NCBI GenBank assembly: GCA_030848705.1
Contig: JAUIZM010000121.1
Location: 62,001-126,000 of the forward strand
Length of the DNA stretch: 64,000 nucleotides
Source of the DNA: Heracleum sosnowskyi
Lineage: Eukaryota > Streptophyta > Magnoliopsida > Apiales > Apiaceae
Direction of reading: 5' to 3'
A program made the translations under genes and the position numbers. How positions within the stretch are numbered: the stretch's first letter is position 1; each line of letters begins with the position of its first letter. The notes under the pieces were generated by a model. That model did not search any database and had not been told where the DNA came from. It saw only the letters and a program-made list of their open reading frames with translations. Positions 1-12,359 of the stretch are shown here, piece by piece.

Positions 1-168
1 CAAGGAAAATGGGGAAAAATTGAAGCGGGCCGTTTTGTGGATATTTCCTCATAGCTTGACCCTATGGGTTTATAGAATTGCACAAAAGTTCATTTGGGGA
101 TGTCCGTGCATGAATCGGAGCAGATACCAGGGGACGCCCGATTACGTATACCTCTAAAGGGAGGTATA
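1..168 (+). repeat. Representative satellite monomer
   Basis: First complete monomer of the window, used here as a reference. By hand count it has 76 G or C in 168 bases (about 45%). It belongs to the subtype with GGGG after the AAAAT start, CGGGCCG in the GC block, TTTCCTCATAGC, TTGCACAAAAG and GTGCATGAATC. The other main subtypes are: GAAG type with GAACTGCAG and TACACCTC; GGGG type with CTCGAAGCGTGACC and TTTGTGGATGTTCGTGCC; GGAG type with GCGTGCCC and GACTCTATG; GGAG type with TTTTGTCG, GGGTCTATAG, GATACTAGG and AAAGCGAGG; and GAAG type with GAATTATAG. The variants are linked within a subtype, and that is what makes the higher-order structure readable. Confidence 0.95.
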
Positions 169-169
169 C
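146..169. repeat. Inverted repeat (dyad) present in nearly every monomer
   Basis: Left arm GTATACCTC (146-154), spacer TAAAGG (155-160), right arm GAGGTATAC (161-169): the arms are perfect reverse complements over 9 bases. In the AAAGAGAGG subtype the arms extend to 10 bases with a 4-base AAAG loop. The TACACCTC subtype changes both arms (CACCTC with GAGGTG) and keeps six pairs. Both arms contain GTATAC, and TACGTA overlaps the left arm (143-148). The element could extrude as a hairpin or cruciform. Dyad symmetries are reported in centromeric satellites of several species, but a function here is inference. Confidence 0.9.
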
Positions 170-181
170 AAGGAAAATGAA

Positions 182-198
182 GAAAAATTGAAGCGGGA
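182..198 (+). other. CENP-B-box-like half motif (example copy)
   Basis: GAAAAATTGAAGCGGGA aligned to the 17-base CENP-B box (YTTCGTTGGAARCGGGA) matches at position 7 and positions 9 to 17, so the right half GAARCGGGA is complete. The left-half TTCG, which is part of the known core requirement (NTTCGNNNNANNCGGGN), is AAAA here. Copies with a terminal A occur in the CGGGACC subtype (also 14264-14280 and 21481-21497, among others); most monomers have CGGGC, CGGAC, CGTGC, GTGGG or GAGGG instead. It is a resemblance at a plausible place, not a demonstrated binding site. Confidence 0.35.
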
Positions 199-1176
199 CC
201 TTTTGTGGATATTTTCTCGTAGCTTGACCCTATGGGTTTATAGAATTACAAAAAAGTTTATTTGGGGATGTCCGTGTATGAATCAGAGCAGATACCAGGG
301 GACGCCCGATTACGTATACCTCGGAAAGGGAGGTTTACAAGGAAAATGGAGAAAAATTGAAGCGGGCCCTTTTGTCGATATTTTCTCGTAGCTTGACCCT
401 ATGGGTCTATAGAATTGCAGAAAAGTTCATTTGGGGATGTCCGTGTATGAATCGGAGCAGATACTAGGGGACGCCCGATTACGTATACCTCTAAAGCGAG
501 GTATACAAGGAAAATGGAGAAAAATTGAAGCGGGCCCTTTTTTCGATATTTTCTCGTAGCTTGACCCTATGGGTCTATAGAATTGTAGAAAAGTTCATTT
601 GGGGATGTCCGTGTATGAATCAGAGCAGATACCAGGGGACGCCCGATTACGTGTACCTTTAAAGAGAGGTATACAAGGAAAATGGGGAAAAATTGAAGCG
701 GGCCGTTTTGTGGATATTTTCTCATAGCTTGACCCTATGGGTTTATAGAATTTCACAAAAGTTCATTTGGGGATGTCCGTGCATGAATCAGAGTAGATAC
801 CAGGGGATGCCCGATTACGTATACCTCTAAAGGGAGGTATACAAGGAAAATGAAGAAAAATTGAAGCGGGCCCTTTTGTGGATATTTTCTTGTAGCTTGA
901 CCCTATGGGTTTATAGAATTATAGAAAAATTCATTTGGGGATGTCCGTGTATGAATCGGAGTAGATACCAGGGGACGCCCGATTACGTATACCTCTAAAG
1001 GGAGGTGTACAAGGAAAATGGAGAAAAATTGAAGCGGGCCCTTTTGTGGATATTTTCTCGTAGCTTGACCCTATGGGTTTATAAAATTGCATAAAAGTTC
1101 ATTTGTGGATGTTCGTGCCTGAATCAGAGAAGATACCAGGGGACGCCCGATTACGTATACCTCTAAAGGGAGGTAT

Positions 1177-3855
1177 ACAAGGAAAATGGAGAAAAATTGA
1201 AGTGGGCCGTTTTTTGGATATTTTCTCGTAGCTTGACCCTATGGGTTTATAGAATTGCACAAAAGTTCATTTGGGGATGTCCGTGCATGAATCGGAGCAG
1301 ATACCAGGGGACGCCCGATTACGTATACCTCTAAAGGGAGGTATACAAGGAAAATGAAGAAAAATTGAAGCGGACCCTTTTGTGGATATTTTCTCGTAGC
1401 TTGACCCTATGGGTTTATAGAACTGCAGAAAAGTTCATTTGGGAATGTCCGTGTATGAATCTGAGCAGATACCAGGGGACGCCCGATTACGTACACCTCT
1501 AAAGGGAGGTGCAAAAGAAAAATGGGGAAAAATTGAAGCGGGCCGTTTTTTGGATATTTTCTCGAAGCGTGACCCTTTGGGTTTATAGAATTGCATAAAA
1601 GTTCATTTGTGGATGTCTGTGCCGGAATCAGAGAAGATACCAGGGGACGCCCGATTACGTATACCTCTAAAGGGAGGTATACAAGGAAAATGGAGAAAAA
1701 TTGAAGCGTGCCCTTTTGTCGATATTTTCTAGTAGCTTCACTCTATGGGTTTATAGAATTGCAGAAAAGTTCATTTGGGGATGTCCGTGTATGAATCGGA
1801 GCAGATACCAGGGGACGCCCGATTACGTATACCTCTAAAGAGAGGTATACAAGGAAAATGGGGAAAAATTGAAGCGGGCCGTTTTGTGGATATTTCCTCA
1901 TAGCTTGACTCTATGGGTTTATAGAATTGCACAAAAGTTCATTTGGGGATGTCCGTGCCTGAATCGGAGAAGATACTAGGGGACGCCCGATTACGTATAC
2001 CTCTAAAGCGAGGTATACAAGGAAAATGGAGAAAAATTGAAGCGGGCCCTTTTGTCGATATTTTCTCGTAGCTTGACCCTATGGGTCTATAGAATTGCAG
2101 AAAAGTTCATTTGGGGATGTCCGTGTATGAATCGGAGCAGATACTAGGGGACGCCCGATTACGTATACCTCTAAAGCGAGGTATACAAGGAAAATGGAGA
2201 AAAATTGAAGCGGGCCCTTTTGTCGATATTTTCTTGTAGCTTGACCCTATGGGTCTATAGAATTGCAGAAAAGTTCATTTCGGGATGTCCATGTATGAAT
2301 CGGAGCAGATACCAAGGGACGCCCGATTACGTATACCTTTAAAGAGAGGTATACAAGGAAAATGGGGAAAAATTGAAGCGGGCCGTTTTGTGGATATTTT
2401 CTCATAGCTTGACCCTATGGGTTTATAGAATTGCACAAAAAGTTCATTTGGGGATGTCCGTGCATGAATCAGAGTAGATACCAGGGGACGCCCGATTACG
2501 TATACCTCTAAAGGGAGGTATACAAGGAAAATGGAGAAAAATTGAAGTGGGCCGTTTTTTGGATATTTTCTCGTAGCTTGACCCTATGGGTTTATAGAAT
2601 TGCACAAAAGTTCATTTGGGGATGTCCGTGCATGAATCGGAGCAGATACCAGGGGACGCCCGATTACGTATACCTCTAAAGGGAGGTATACAAGGAAAAT
2701 GAAGAAAAATTGAAGCGGACCCTTTTGTGGATATTTTCTCGTAGCTTGACCCTATGGGTTTATAGAACTGCAGAAAAGTTCATTTGGGAATGTCCGTGTA
2801 TGAATCTGAGCAGATACCAGGGGACGCCCGATTACGTACACCTCTAAAGGGAGGTGCAAAAGAAAAATGTTGAAAAATTGAAGCGGGCCGTTTTGTGGAT
2901 ATTTTCTCGAAGCGTGACCCTTTGGGTTTATAGAATTGCATAAAAGTTCATTTGTGGATGTCTGTGCCGGAATCAGAGAAGATACCAGGGGACGCCCGAT
3001 TACGTATACCTCTAAAGGGAGGTATACAAGGAAAATGGAGAAAAATTGAAGCGTGCCCTTTTGTCGATATTTTCTAGTAGCTTCACTCTATGGGTTTATA
3101 GAATTGCAGAAAAGTTCATTTGGGGATGTCCGTGTATGAATCGGAGCAGATACCAGGGGACGCCCGATTACGTATACCTCTAAAGAGAGGTATACAAGGA
3201 AAATGGGGAAAAATTGAAGCGGGCCGTTTTGTGGATATTTCCTCATAGCTTGACTCTATGGGTTTATAGAATTGCACAAAAGTTCATTTGGGGATGTCCG
3301 TGCCTGAATCGGAGAAGATACTAGGGGACGCCCGATTACGTATACCTCTAAAGCGAGGTATACAAGGAAAATGGAGAAAAATTGAAGCGGGCCCTTTTGT
3401 CGATATTTTCTCGTAGCTTGACCCTATGGGTCTATAGAATTGCAGAAAAGTTCATTTGGGGATGTCCGTGTATGAATCGGAGCAGATACTAGGGGACGCC
3501 CGATTACGTATACCTCTAAAGCGAGGTATACAAGGAAAATGGAGAAAAATTGAAGCGGGCCCTTTTGTCGATATTTTCTCGTAGCTTGACCCTATGGGTC
3601 TATAGAATTGCAGAAAAGTTCATTTCGGGATGTCCGTGTATGAATCGGAGCAGATACCAAGGGACGCCCGATTACGTATACCTTTAAAGAGAGGTATACA
3701 AGGAAAATGGGGAAAAATTGAAGCGGGCCGTTTTGTGGATATTTTCTCATAGCTTGACCCTATGGGTTTATAGAATTGCACAAAAAGTTCATTTGGGGAT
3801 GTCCGTGCATGAATCAGAGTAGATACCAGGGGACGCCCGATTACGTATACCTCAT
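1177..3855 (+). repeat. Tandem 8-mer duplication, offset 1345 bp
   Basis: Two copies, roughly 1177-2521 and 2522-3855. Shared private variants lie exactly 1345 bases apart: GTGGGCCGTTTTTTGG (1202 and 2547), GTACACCTC followed by GCAAAAGAAAAATG (1491 and 2836), CTAGTAGCTTCACTC (about 1729 and 3074), a CGGGATGTCC variant (about 2281 and 3626) and CACAAAAAGTTC. The second copy ends with an 11-base deletion in the dyad at 3853/3854 that the first copy lacks. Boundaries are good to about half a monomer. Confidence 0.85.
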
Positions 3856-4639
3856 ACAAGGAAAATGAAGAAAAATTGAAGCGGGCCCTTTTGTGGATAT
3901 TTTCTCGTAGCTTGACCCTATGGGTTTATAGAATTATAGAAAAATTCATTTGGGGATGTCCGTGTATGAATCGGAGCAGATACCAGGGGACGCCCGATTA
4001 CGTATACCTCTAAAGGGAGGTGTACAAGGAAAATGGAGAAAAATTGAAGCGGGCCCTTTTGTGGATATTTTCTCGTAGCTTGACCCTATGGGTTTATAAA
4101 ATTGCATAAAAGTTCATTTGTGGATGTTCGTGCCTGAATCAGAGAAGATACCAGGGGACGCCCGATTACGTATACCTCTAAAGGGAGGTATACAAGGAAA
4201 ATGGAGAAAAATTGAAGTGGGCCGTTTTTTGGATATTTTCTCGTAGCTTGACCGTATGGGTTTATAGAATTGCACAAAAGTTCATTTGGGGATGTCCGTG
4301 CATGAATCGGAGCAGATACCAGGGGACGCCCGATTACGTATACCTCTAAAGGGAGGTATACAAGGAAAATGAAGAAAAATTGAAGCGGACCCTTTTGTGG
4401 ATATTTTCTCGTAGCTTGACCCTATAGGTTTATAGAACTGCAGAAAAGTTCAGTTGGGAATGTCCGTGTATGAATCTCAGCAGATACCAGGGGACGCCCG
4501 ATTACGTACACCTCTAAAGGGAGGTGCAAAAGGAAAATGGGGAAAAATTGAAGCGGGCCGTTTTGTGGATATTTTCTCGAAGCGTGACCCTTTGGGTTTA
4601 TAGAATTGCATAAAAGTTCATTTGTGGATGTTCGTGCCG

Positions 4640-7600
4640 GAATCAGAGAAGATACCAGGGGACGCCCGATTACGTATACCTCTAAAGGGAGGTATACAAG
4701 GAAAATGGAGAAAAATTGAAGCGTGCCCTTTTGTCGATATTTTCTCGTAGCTTGGCTCTATGGGTTTATAGAATTGCAGAAAAGTTCATTTGGGGATGTC
4801 CGTGTATGAATCAGAGCAGATACCAGGGGACGCCCGATTACGTATACCTCTAAAGAGAGGTATACAAGGAAAATGGGGAAAAATTGAAGCGGGCCGTTTT
4901 GTGGATATTTCCTCATAGCTTGACCCTATGGGTTTATAGAATTGCACAAAAGTTCATTTGGGGATGTCCGTGCATGAATCAGAGCAGATACCAGGGGACG
5001 CCCGATTACGTATACCTCTAAAGGGAGGTATACAAGGAAAATGAAGAAAAATTGAAGCGGACCCTTTTGTGGATATTTTCTCGTAGCTTGACCCTATGGG
5101 TTTATAGAACTGCAGAAAAGTTCATTTGGGAATGTCCGTGTATGAATCTGAGCAGATACCAGGGGACGCCCGATTACGTACACCTCTAAAGGCAGGTGCA
5201 AAAGGAAAATGGGGAAAAATTGAAGCGGGCCGTTTTGTGGATATTTTCTCGAAGCGTGACCCTTTGGGTTTATAGAATTGCATAAAAGTTCATTTGTGGA
5301 TGTTCGTGCCGTAATCAGAGAAGATACCAGGGGACGCCCGATTACGTATACCTCTAAAGAGAGATAACAAGGAAAATGGAGAAAAATTGAAGCGGGCCCT
5401 TTTGTCGATATTTTCTCGTAGCTTGACCCTATGGGTCTATAGAATTGCAGAAAAGTTCATTTGGGGATGTCCGTGTATGAATCGGAGCAGATACTAGGGG
5501 ACGCCCGATTACGTATACCTCTAAAGCGAGGTATACAAGGAAAAATGGAGAAAAATTGAAGCGGGCCCTTTTGTCAATATTTTCTCGTAGCTTGACCCTA
5601 TGGGTCTATAGAATTGCAGAAAAGTTCATTTGGGGATGTCCGTGTATTAATCGGAGCAGATACCAGGGGACGCCCGATTACGTATACCTCTAAAAGGGAG
5701 GTGTACAAGGAAAATGGAGAAAAATTGAAGCGGACCGTTTTGTGGATATTTTCTCGAAGCGTGACCCTTTGGGTTTATAGAATTGCATAAAAGTTCATTT
5801 GTGGATGTTCGTGCCTGAATCAGAGAAGATACCAGGGGACACCCGATTACGTATACCTCTAAAGGGAGTATACAAGGAAAATGGAGAAAAATTGAAGCGT
5901 GCCCTTTTGTCGATATTTTCTCGTAGCTTGACTCTATGGGTTTATAGAATTGCAGAAAAGTTCATTTGGGGATGTCCGTGTATGAATCGGAGCAAATACC
6001 AGGGGACGCCCGATTACGTATACCTCTAAAGATACAAGGAAAATGGGGAAAAATTGAAGCGGGCCGTTTTGTGCATATTTTCTCTTAGCTTGACCCTATG
6101 GGTTTATAGAATTGCACAAAAGTTCATTTGGGGATGTCCGTGCATGAATCAGAGTAGATACCAGGGGACGCCCGATTACGTATACCTCTAAAGGGAGGTA
6201 TACAAGGAAAATGAAGAAAAATTGAAGCGGGCCCTTTTGTGGATATTTTCTTGTAGCTTGACCCTATGGGTTTATAGAATTATAGAAAAATTCATTTGGG
6301 GATGTCCGTGTATGAATCGGAGCAGATACCAGGGGACGCCCGATTACGTATACCTCTAAAGGGAGGTGTACAAGGAAAATGGAGAAAAATTGAAGCGGGC
6401 CCTTTTGTGGATATTTTCTCGTAGCTTGACCCTATGGGTTTATAAAATTGCATAAAAGTTCATTTGTGGATGTTCGTGCCTGAATCAGAGAAGATACCAG
6501 GGGACGCCCGATTACGTATACCTCTAAAGGGAGGTATACAAGGAAAATGGAGAAAAATTGAAGCGTGCCCTTTTGTCGATATTTTCTCGTAGCTTGGCTC
6601 TATGGGTTTATAGAATTGCAGAAAAGTTCATTTGGGGATGTCCGTGTATGAATCAGAGCAGATACCAGGGGACGCCCGATTACGTATACCTCTAAAGAGA
6701 GGTATACAAGGAAAATGGGGAAAAATTGAAGCGGGCCGTTTTGTGGATATTTCCTCATAGCTTGACCCTATGGGTTTATAGAATTGCACAAAAGTTCATT
6801 TGGGGATGTCTGTGCATGAATCGGAGCAGATACCAGGGGACGCCCGATTGCGTATACCTCTAAAGGGAGGTATACAAGGAAAATGAAGAAAAATTGAAGC
6901 GGACCCTTTTGTGGATATTTTCTCGTAGCTTGACCCTATGGGTTTATAGAACTGCAGAAAAGTTCATTTGGGAATGTCCGTGTATGAATCTGAGCAGATA
7001 CCAGGGGACGCCCGATTACGTACACCTCTAAAGGCAGGTGCAAAAGGAAAATGGGGAAAAATTGAAGCGGGCCGTTTTGTGGATATTTTCTCGAAGCGTG
7101 ACCCTTTGGGTTTATAGAATTGCATAAAAGTTCATTTGTGGATGTTCGTGCCGTAATCAGAGATGATACCAGGGGACGCCCGATTACGTATACCTCTAAA
7201 GGGAGGTATACAAGGAAAATGGAGAAAAATTGAAGCGGGCCCTTTTGTCGATATTTTCTCGTAGCTTGACCCTATGGGTCTATAGAATTGCAGAAAAGTT
7301 CATTTGGGGATGTCCGTGTATGAATCGGAGCAGATACTAGGGGACGCCCGATTACGTATACCTCTAAAGCGAGGTATACAAGGAAAAATGGAGAAAAATT
7401 GAAGCGGGCCCTTTTGTCAATATTTTCTCGTAGCTTGACCCTATGGGTCTATAGAATTGCAGAAAAGTTCATTTGGGAATGTCCGTGTATTAATCGGAGC
7501 AGATACCAGGGGACGCCCGATTACGTATACCTCTAAAAGGGAGGTGTACAAGGAAAATGGAGAAAAATTGAAGCGGACCGTTTTGTGGATATTTTCTCGA

Positions 7601-8400
7601 AGCGTGACCCTTTGGGTTTATAGAATTGCATAAAAGTTCATTTGTGGATGTTCGTGCCTGAATCAGAGAAGATACCAGGGGACACCCGATTACGTATACC
7701 TCTAAAGGGAGGTATACAAGGAAAATGGAGAAAAATTGAAGCGTGCCCTTTTGTCGATATTTTCTCGTAGCTTGACTCTATGGGTTTATAGAATTGCAGA
7801 AAAGTTCATTTGGGGATGTCCGTGTATGAATCGGAGCAAATACCAGGGGACGCCCGATTACGTATACCTCTAAAGATACAAGGAAAATGGGGAAAAATTG
7901 AAGCGGGCCATTTTGTGCATATTTTCTCATAGCTTGACCCTATGGGTTTATAGAATTGCACAAAAGTTCATTTGGGGATGTCCGTGCATGAATCAGAGTA
8001 GATACCAGGGGACGCCCGATTACGTATACCTCTAAAGGGAGGTATACAAGGAAAATGAAGAAAAATTGAAGCGGGCCCTTTTGTGGATATTTTCTTGTAG
8101 CTTGACCCTATGGGTTTATAGAATTATAGAAAAATTCATTTGGGGATGTCCGTGTATGAATCGGAGCAGATACCAGGGGACGCCCGATTACGTATACCTC
8201 TAAAGGGAGGTGTACAAGGAAAATGGAGAAAAATTGAAGCGGGCCCTTTTGTGGATATTTTCTCGTAGCTTGACCCTATGGGTTTATAAAATTGCATAAA
8301 AGTTCATTTGTGGATGTTCGTGCCTGAATCAGAGAAGATACCAGGGGACGCCCGATTACGTATACCTCTAAAGGGAGGTATACAAGGAAAATGGAGAAAA
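4640..8400 (+). repeat. Tandem 11-mer duplication, offset about 1844 bp
   Basis: Copies at about 4640-6485 and 6485-8400. Diagnostic shared changes include GCGTGCCC with TAGCTTGGCTC (about 4719 and 6561), GTGTATTAATCGG (about 5644 and 7488), GACACCCG, and a 6-base dyad deletion (CTCTAAAGATACAAGG) near 6030 and 7873. The offset is a few bases short of 11 x 168 because the copies carry different small deletions (a damaged dyad at about 5357, one base lost at about 5868). Confidence 0.82.
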
Positions 8401-11400
8401 ATTGAAGTGGGCCGTTTTTTGGATATTTTCTCGTAGCTTGACCCTATGGGTTTATAGAATTGCACAAAAGTTCATTTGGGGATGTCCGTGCATGAATCGG
8501 AGCAGATACTAGGGGACGCCCGATTACGTATACCTCTAAAGGGAGGTATACAAGGAAAATGAAGAAAAATTGAAGCGGACCCTTTTGTGGATATTTTCTC
8601 GTAGCTTGACCCTATGGGTTTATAGAACTGCAGAAAAGTTCATTTGGGAATGTCCGTGTATGAATCTGAGCAGATACCAGGGGACGCCCGATTACGTACA
8701 CCTCTAAAGGGAGGTGCAAAAGAAAAATGGGGAAAAATTGAAGCGGGCCGTTTTGTGGATATTTTCTCGAAGCGTGACCCTTTGGGTTTATAGAATTGCA
8801 TAAAAGTTCATTTGTGGATGTCCGTGCCGGAATCAGAGAAGATACCAGGGGACGCCCGATTACGTATACCTCTAAAGGGAGGTATACAAGGAAAATGGAG
8901 AAAAATTGAAGCGTGCCCTTTTGTCGATATTTTCTCGTAGCTTCACTCTATGGGTTTATAGAATTGCAGAAAAGTTCATTTGGGGATGTCCGTGTATGAA
9001 TCGGAGCAGATACCAGGGGACGCCCGATTACGTATACCTCTAAAGAGAGGTATACAAGGAAAATGGGGAAAAATTGAAGCGGGCCGTTTTGTGGATATTT
9101 CCTCATAGCTTGACTCTATGGGTTTATAGAATTGCACAAAAGTTCATTTGGGGATGTCCGTGCCTGAATCGGAGAAGATACTAGGGGACGCCCGATTACG
9201 TATACCTCTAAAGCGAGGTATACAAGGAAAATGGAGAAAAATTGAAGCGGGCCCTTTTGTCGATATTTTCTCGTAGCTTGACCCTATGGGTCTATAGAAT
9301 TGCAGAAAAGTTCATTTGGGGATGTCCGTGTATGAATCGGAGCAGATACTAGGGGACGCCCGATTACGTATACCTCTAAAGCGAGGTATACAAGGAAAAT
9401 GGAGAAAAATTGAAGCGGGCCCTTTTGTCGATATTTTCTCGTAGCTTGACCCTATGGGTCTATAGAATTGCAGAAAAGTTCATTTGGGGATGTCCGTGTA
9501 TGAATCGGAGCAGATACCAAGGGACGCCCGATTACGTATACCTTTAAAGAGAGGTATACAAGGAAAATGGGGAAAAATTGAAGCGGGCCGTTTTGTGGAT
9601 ATTTTCTCATAGCTTGACCCTATGGGTTTATAGAATTGCACAAAAAGTTCATTTGGGGATGTCCGTGCATGAATCAGAGTAGATACCAGGGGACGCCCGA
9701 TTACGTATACCTCATACAAGGAAAATGAAGAAAAATTGAAGCAGGCCCTTTTGTGGATATTTTCTCGTAGCTTGACCCTATGGGTTTATAGAATTATAGA
9801 AAAATTCATTTGGGGATGTCCGTGTATGAATCGGAGCAGATACCAGGGGACGCCCGATTACGTATACCTCTAAAGGGAGGTGTACAAGGAAAATGGAGAA
9901 AAATTGAAGCGGGCCCTTTTGTGGATATTTTCTCGTAGCTTGACCCTATGGGTTTATAAAATTGCATAAAAGTTCATTTGTGGATGTTCGTGCCTGAATC
10001 AGAGAAGATACCAGGGGACGCCCGATTACGTATACCTCTAAAGGGAGGTATACAAGGAAAATGGAGAAAAATTGAAGTGGGCCGTTTTTTGGATATTTTC
10101 TCGTAGCTTGACCCTATGGGTTTATAGAATTGCACAAAAGTTCATTTGGGGATGTTCGTGCATGAATCGGAGCAGATACCAGGGGACGCCCGATTACGTA
10201 TACCTCTAAAGGGAGGTATACAAGGAAAATGAAGAAAAATTGAAGCGGACCCTTTTGTGGATATTTTCTCGTAGCTTGACCCTATAGGTTTATAGAACTG
10301 CAGAAAAGTTCAGTTGGGAATGTCCGTGTATGAATCTGAGCAGATACCAGGGGACGCCCGATTACGTACACCTCTAAAGGGAGGTGCAAAAGGAAAATGG
10401 GGAAAAATTGAAGTGGGCCGTTTTGTGGATATTTTCTCGAAGCGTGACCCTTTGGGTTTATAGAATTGCATAAAAGTTCATTTGTGGATGTTCGTGCCGG
10501 AATCAGAGAAGATACCAGGGGACGCCCGATTACGTATACCTCTAAAGGGAGGTATACAAGGAAAATGGAGAAAAATTGAAGCGTGCCCTTTTGTCGATAT
10601 TTTCTCGTAGCTTGGCTCTATGGGTTTATAGAATTGCAGAAAAGTTCATTTGGGGATGTCCGTGTATGAATCAGAGCAGATACCAGGGGACGCCCGATTA
10701 CGTATACCTCTAAAGAGAGGTATACAAGGAAAATGGGGAAAAATTGAAGCGGGCCGTTTTGTGGATATTTCCTCATAGCTTGACCCTATGGGTTTATAGA
10801 ATTGCACAAAAGTTCATTTGGGGATGTCCGTGCATGAATCGGAGCAGATACCAGGGGACGCCCGATTACGTATACCTCTAAAGGGAGGTATACAAGGAAA
10901 ATGAAGAAAAATTGAAGCGGACCCTTTTGTGGATATTTTCTCGTAGCTTGACCCTATGGGTTTATAGAACTGCAGAAAAGTTCATTTGGGAATGTCCGTG
11001 TATGAATCTGAGCAGATACCAGGGGACGCCCGATTACGTACACCTCTAAAGGCAGGTGCAAAAGGAAAATGGGGAAAAATTGAAGCGGGCCGTTTTGTGG
11101 ATATTTTCTCGAAGCGTGACCCTTTGGGTTTATAGAATTGCATAAAAGTTCATTTGTGGATGTTCGTGCCGTAATCAGAGAAGATACCAGGGGACGCCCG
11201 ATTACGTATACCTCTAAAGGGAGGTATACAAGGAAAATGGAGAAAAATTGAAGCGGGCCCTTTTGTCGATATTTTCTCATAGCTTGACCCTATGGGTCTA
11301 TAGAATTGCAGAAAAGTTCATTTGGGGATGTCCGTGTATGAATCGGAGCAGATACTAGGGGACGCCCGATTACGTATACCTCTAAAGCGAGGTATACAAG

Positions 11401-12000
11401 GAAAAATGGAGAAAAATTGAAGCGGGCCCTTTTGTCAATATTTTCTCGTAGCTTGACCCTATGGGTCTATAGAATTGCAGAAAAGTTCATTTGGGGATGT
11501 CCGTGTATTAATCGGAGCAGATACCAGGGGACGCCCGATTACGTATACCTCTAAAAGGGAGGTGTACAAGGAAAATGGAGAAAAATTGAAGCGGACCGTT
11601 TTGTGGATATTTTCTCGAAGCGTGACCCTTTGGGTTTATAGAATTGCATAAAAGTTCATTTGTGGATGTTCGTGCCTGAATCAGAGAAGATACCAGGGGA
11701 CACCCGATTACGTATACCTCTAAAGGGAGGTATACAAGGAAAATGGAGAAAAATTGAAGCGTGCCCTTTTGTCGATATTTTCTCGTAGCTTGACTCTATG
11801 GGTTTATAGAATTGCAGAAAAGTTCATTTGGGGATGTCCGTGTATGAATCGGAGCAAATACCAGGGGACGCCCGATTACGTATACCTCTAAAGATACAAG
11901 GAAAATGGGGAAAAATTGAAGCGGGCCGTTTTGTGCATATTTTCTCATAGCTTGACCCTATGGGTTTATAGAATTGCACAAAAGTTCATTTGGGGATGTC
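8382..12000 (+). repeat. 3.6-kb segment repeated at offset 5860 (from about 2522-6140)
   Basis: Matches 2522-6140 with a constant shift of 5860-5861. Shared rare markers are the 11-base dyad deletion (3853 and 9713), CAGTTGGGAATG (about 4451 and 10311), GTGTATTAATCGG (about 5644 and 11505), the 6-base dyad deletion (about 6030 and 11893) and TTTTGTGCATATTTTC. Small differences exist (GAAAAATGTTG at 2864 against GGGG; CTAG against CTCG near 3072). Similarity breaks at about 12000, where GAATCGGAGCAGATACTAGG replaces GAATCAGAGTAGATACC. Confidence 0.8.
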
Positions 12001-12359
12001 CGTGCATGAATCGGAGCAGATACTAGGGGACGCCCGATTACGTATACCTCTAAAGGGAGGTATACAAGGAAAATGAAGAAAAATTGAAGCGGGCCCTTTT
12101 GTGGATATTTTCTCGTAGCTTGACCCTATGGGTTTATAGAACTGCAGAAAAGTTCATTTGGGAATGTCCGTGTATGAATCTGAGCAGATACCAGGGGACG
12201 CCCGATTACGTACACCTCTAAAGGGAGGTGCAAAAGGAAAATGGGGAAAAATTGAAGCGAGCCGTTTTGTGGATATTTTCTCGAAGCGTGACCCTTTGGG
12301 TTTATAGAATTGCATAAAAGTTCATTTGTGGATGTTCGTGCCGGAATCAGAGAAGATAC

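Noticed and set aside
150..169. Inverted repeat as a transcription terminator
   Set aside because: There is no T-run after the hairpin (CAAGGAAAATG follows), and on the other strand no suitable U-tract lies directly next to the arm. It is a feature of each of about 380 monomers rather than of a gene end.
160..181. Shine-Dalgarno-like GGGAGG upstream of AAAATG, suggesting bacterial translation starts
   Set aside because: GGGAGG is the right arm of the inverted repeat and occurs in nearly every monomer. The following frames are mostly closed within a few codons, and the array is unlike any bacterial coding region.
182..198. Functional CENP-B box
   Set aside because: The left-half TTCG of the core is AAAA in all copies I read. 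Only the right half matches, so it is listed as a resemblance and not as a binding site.
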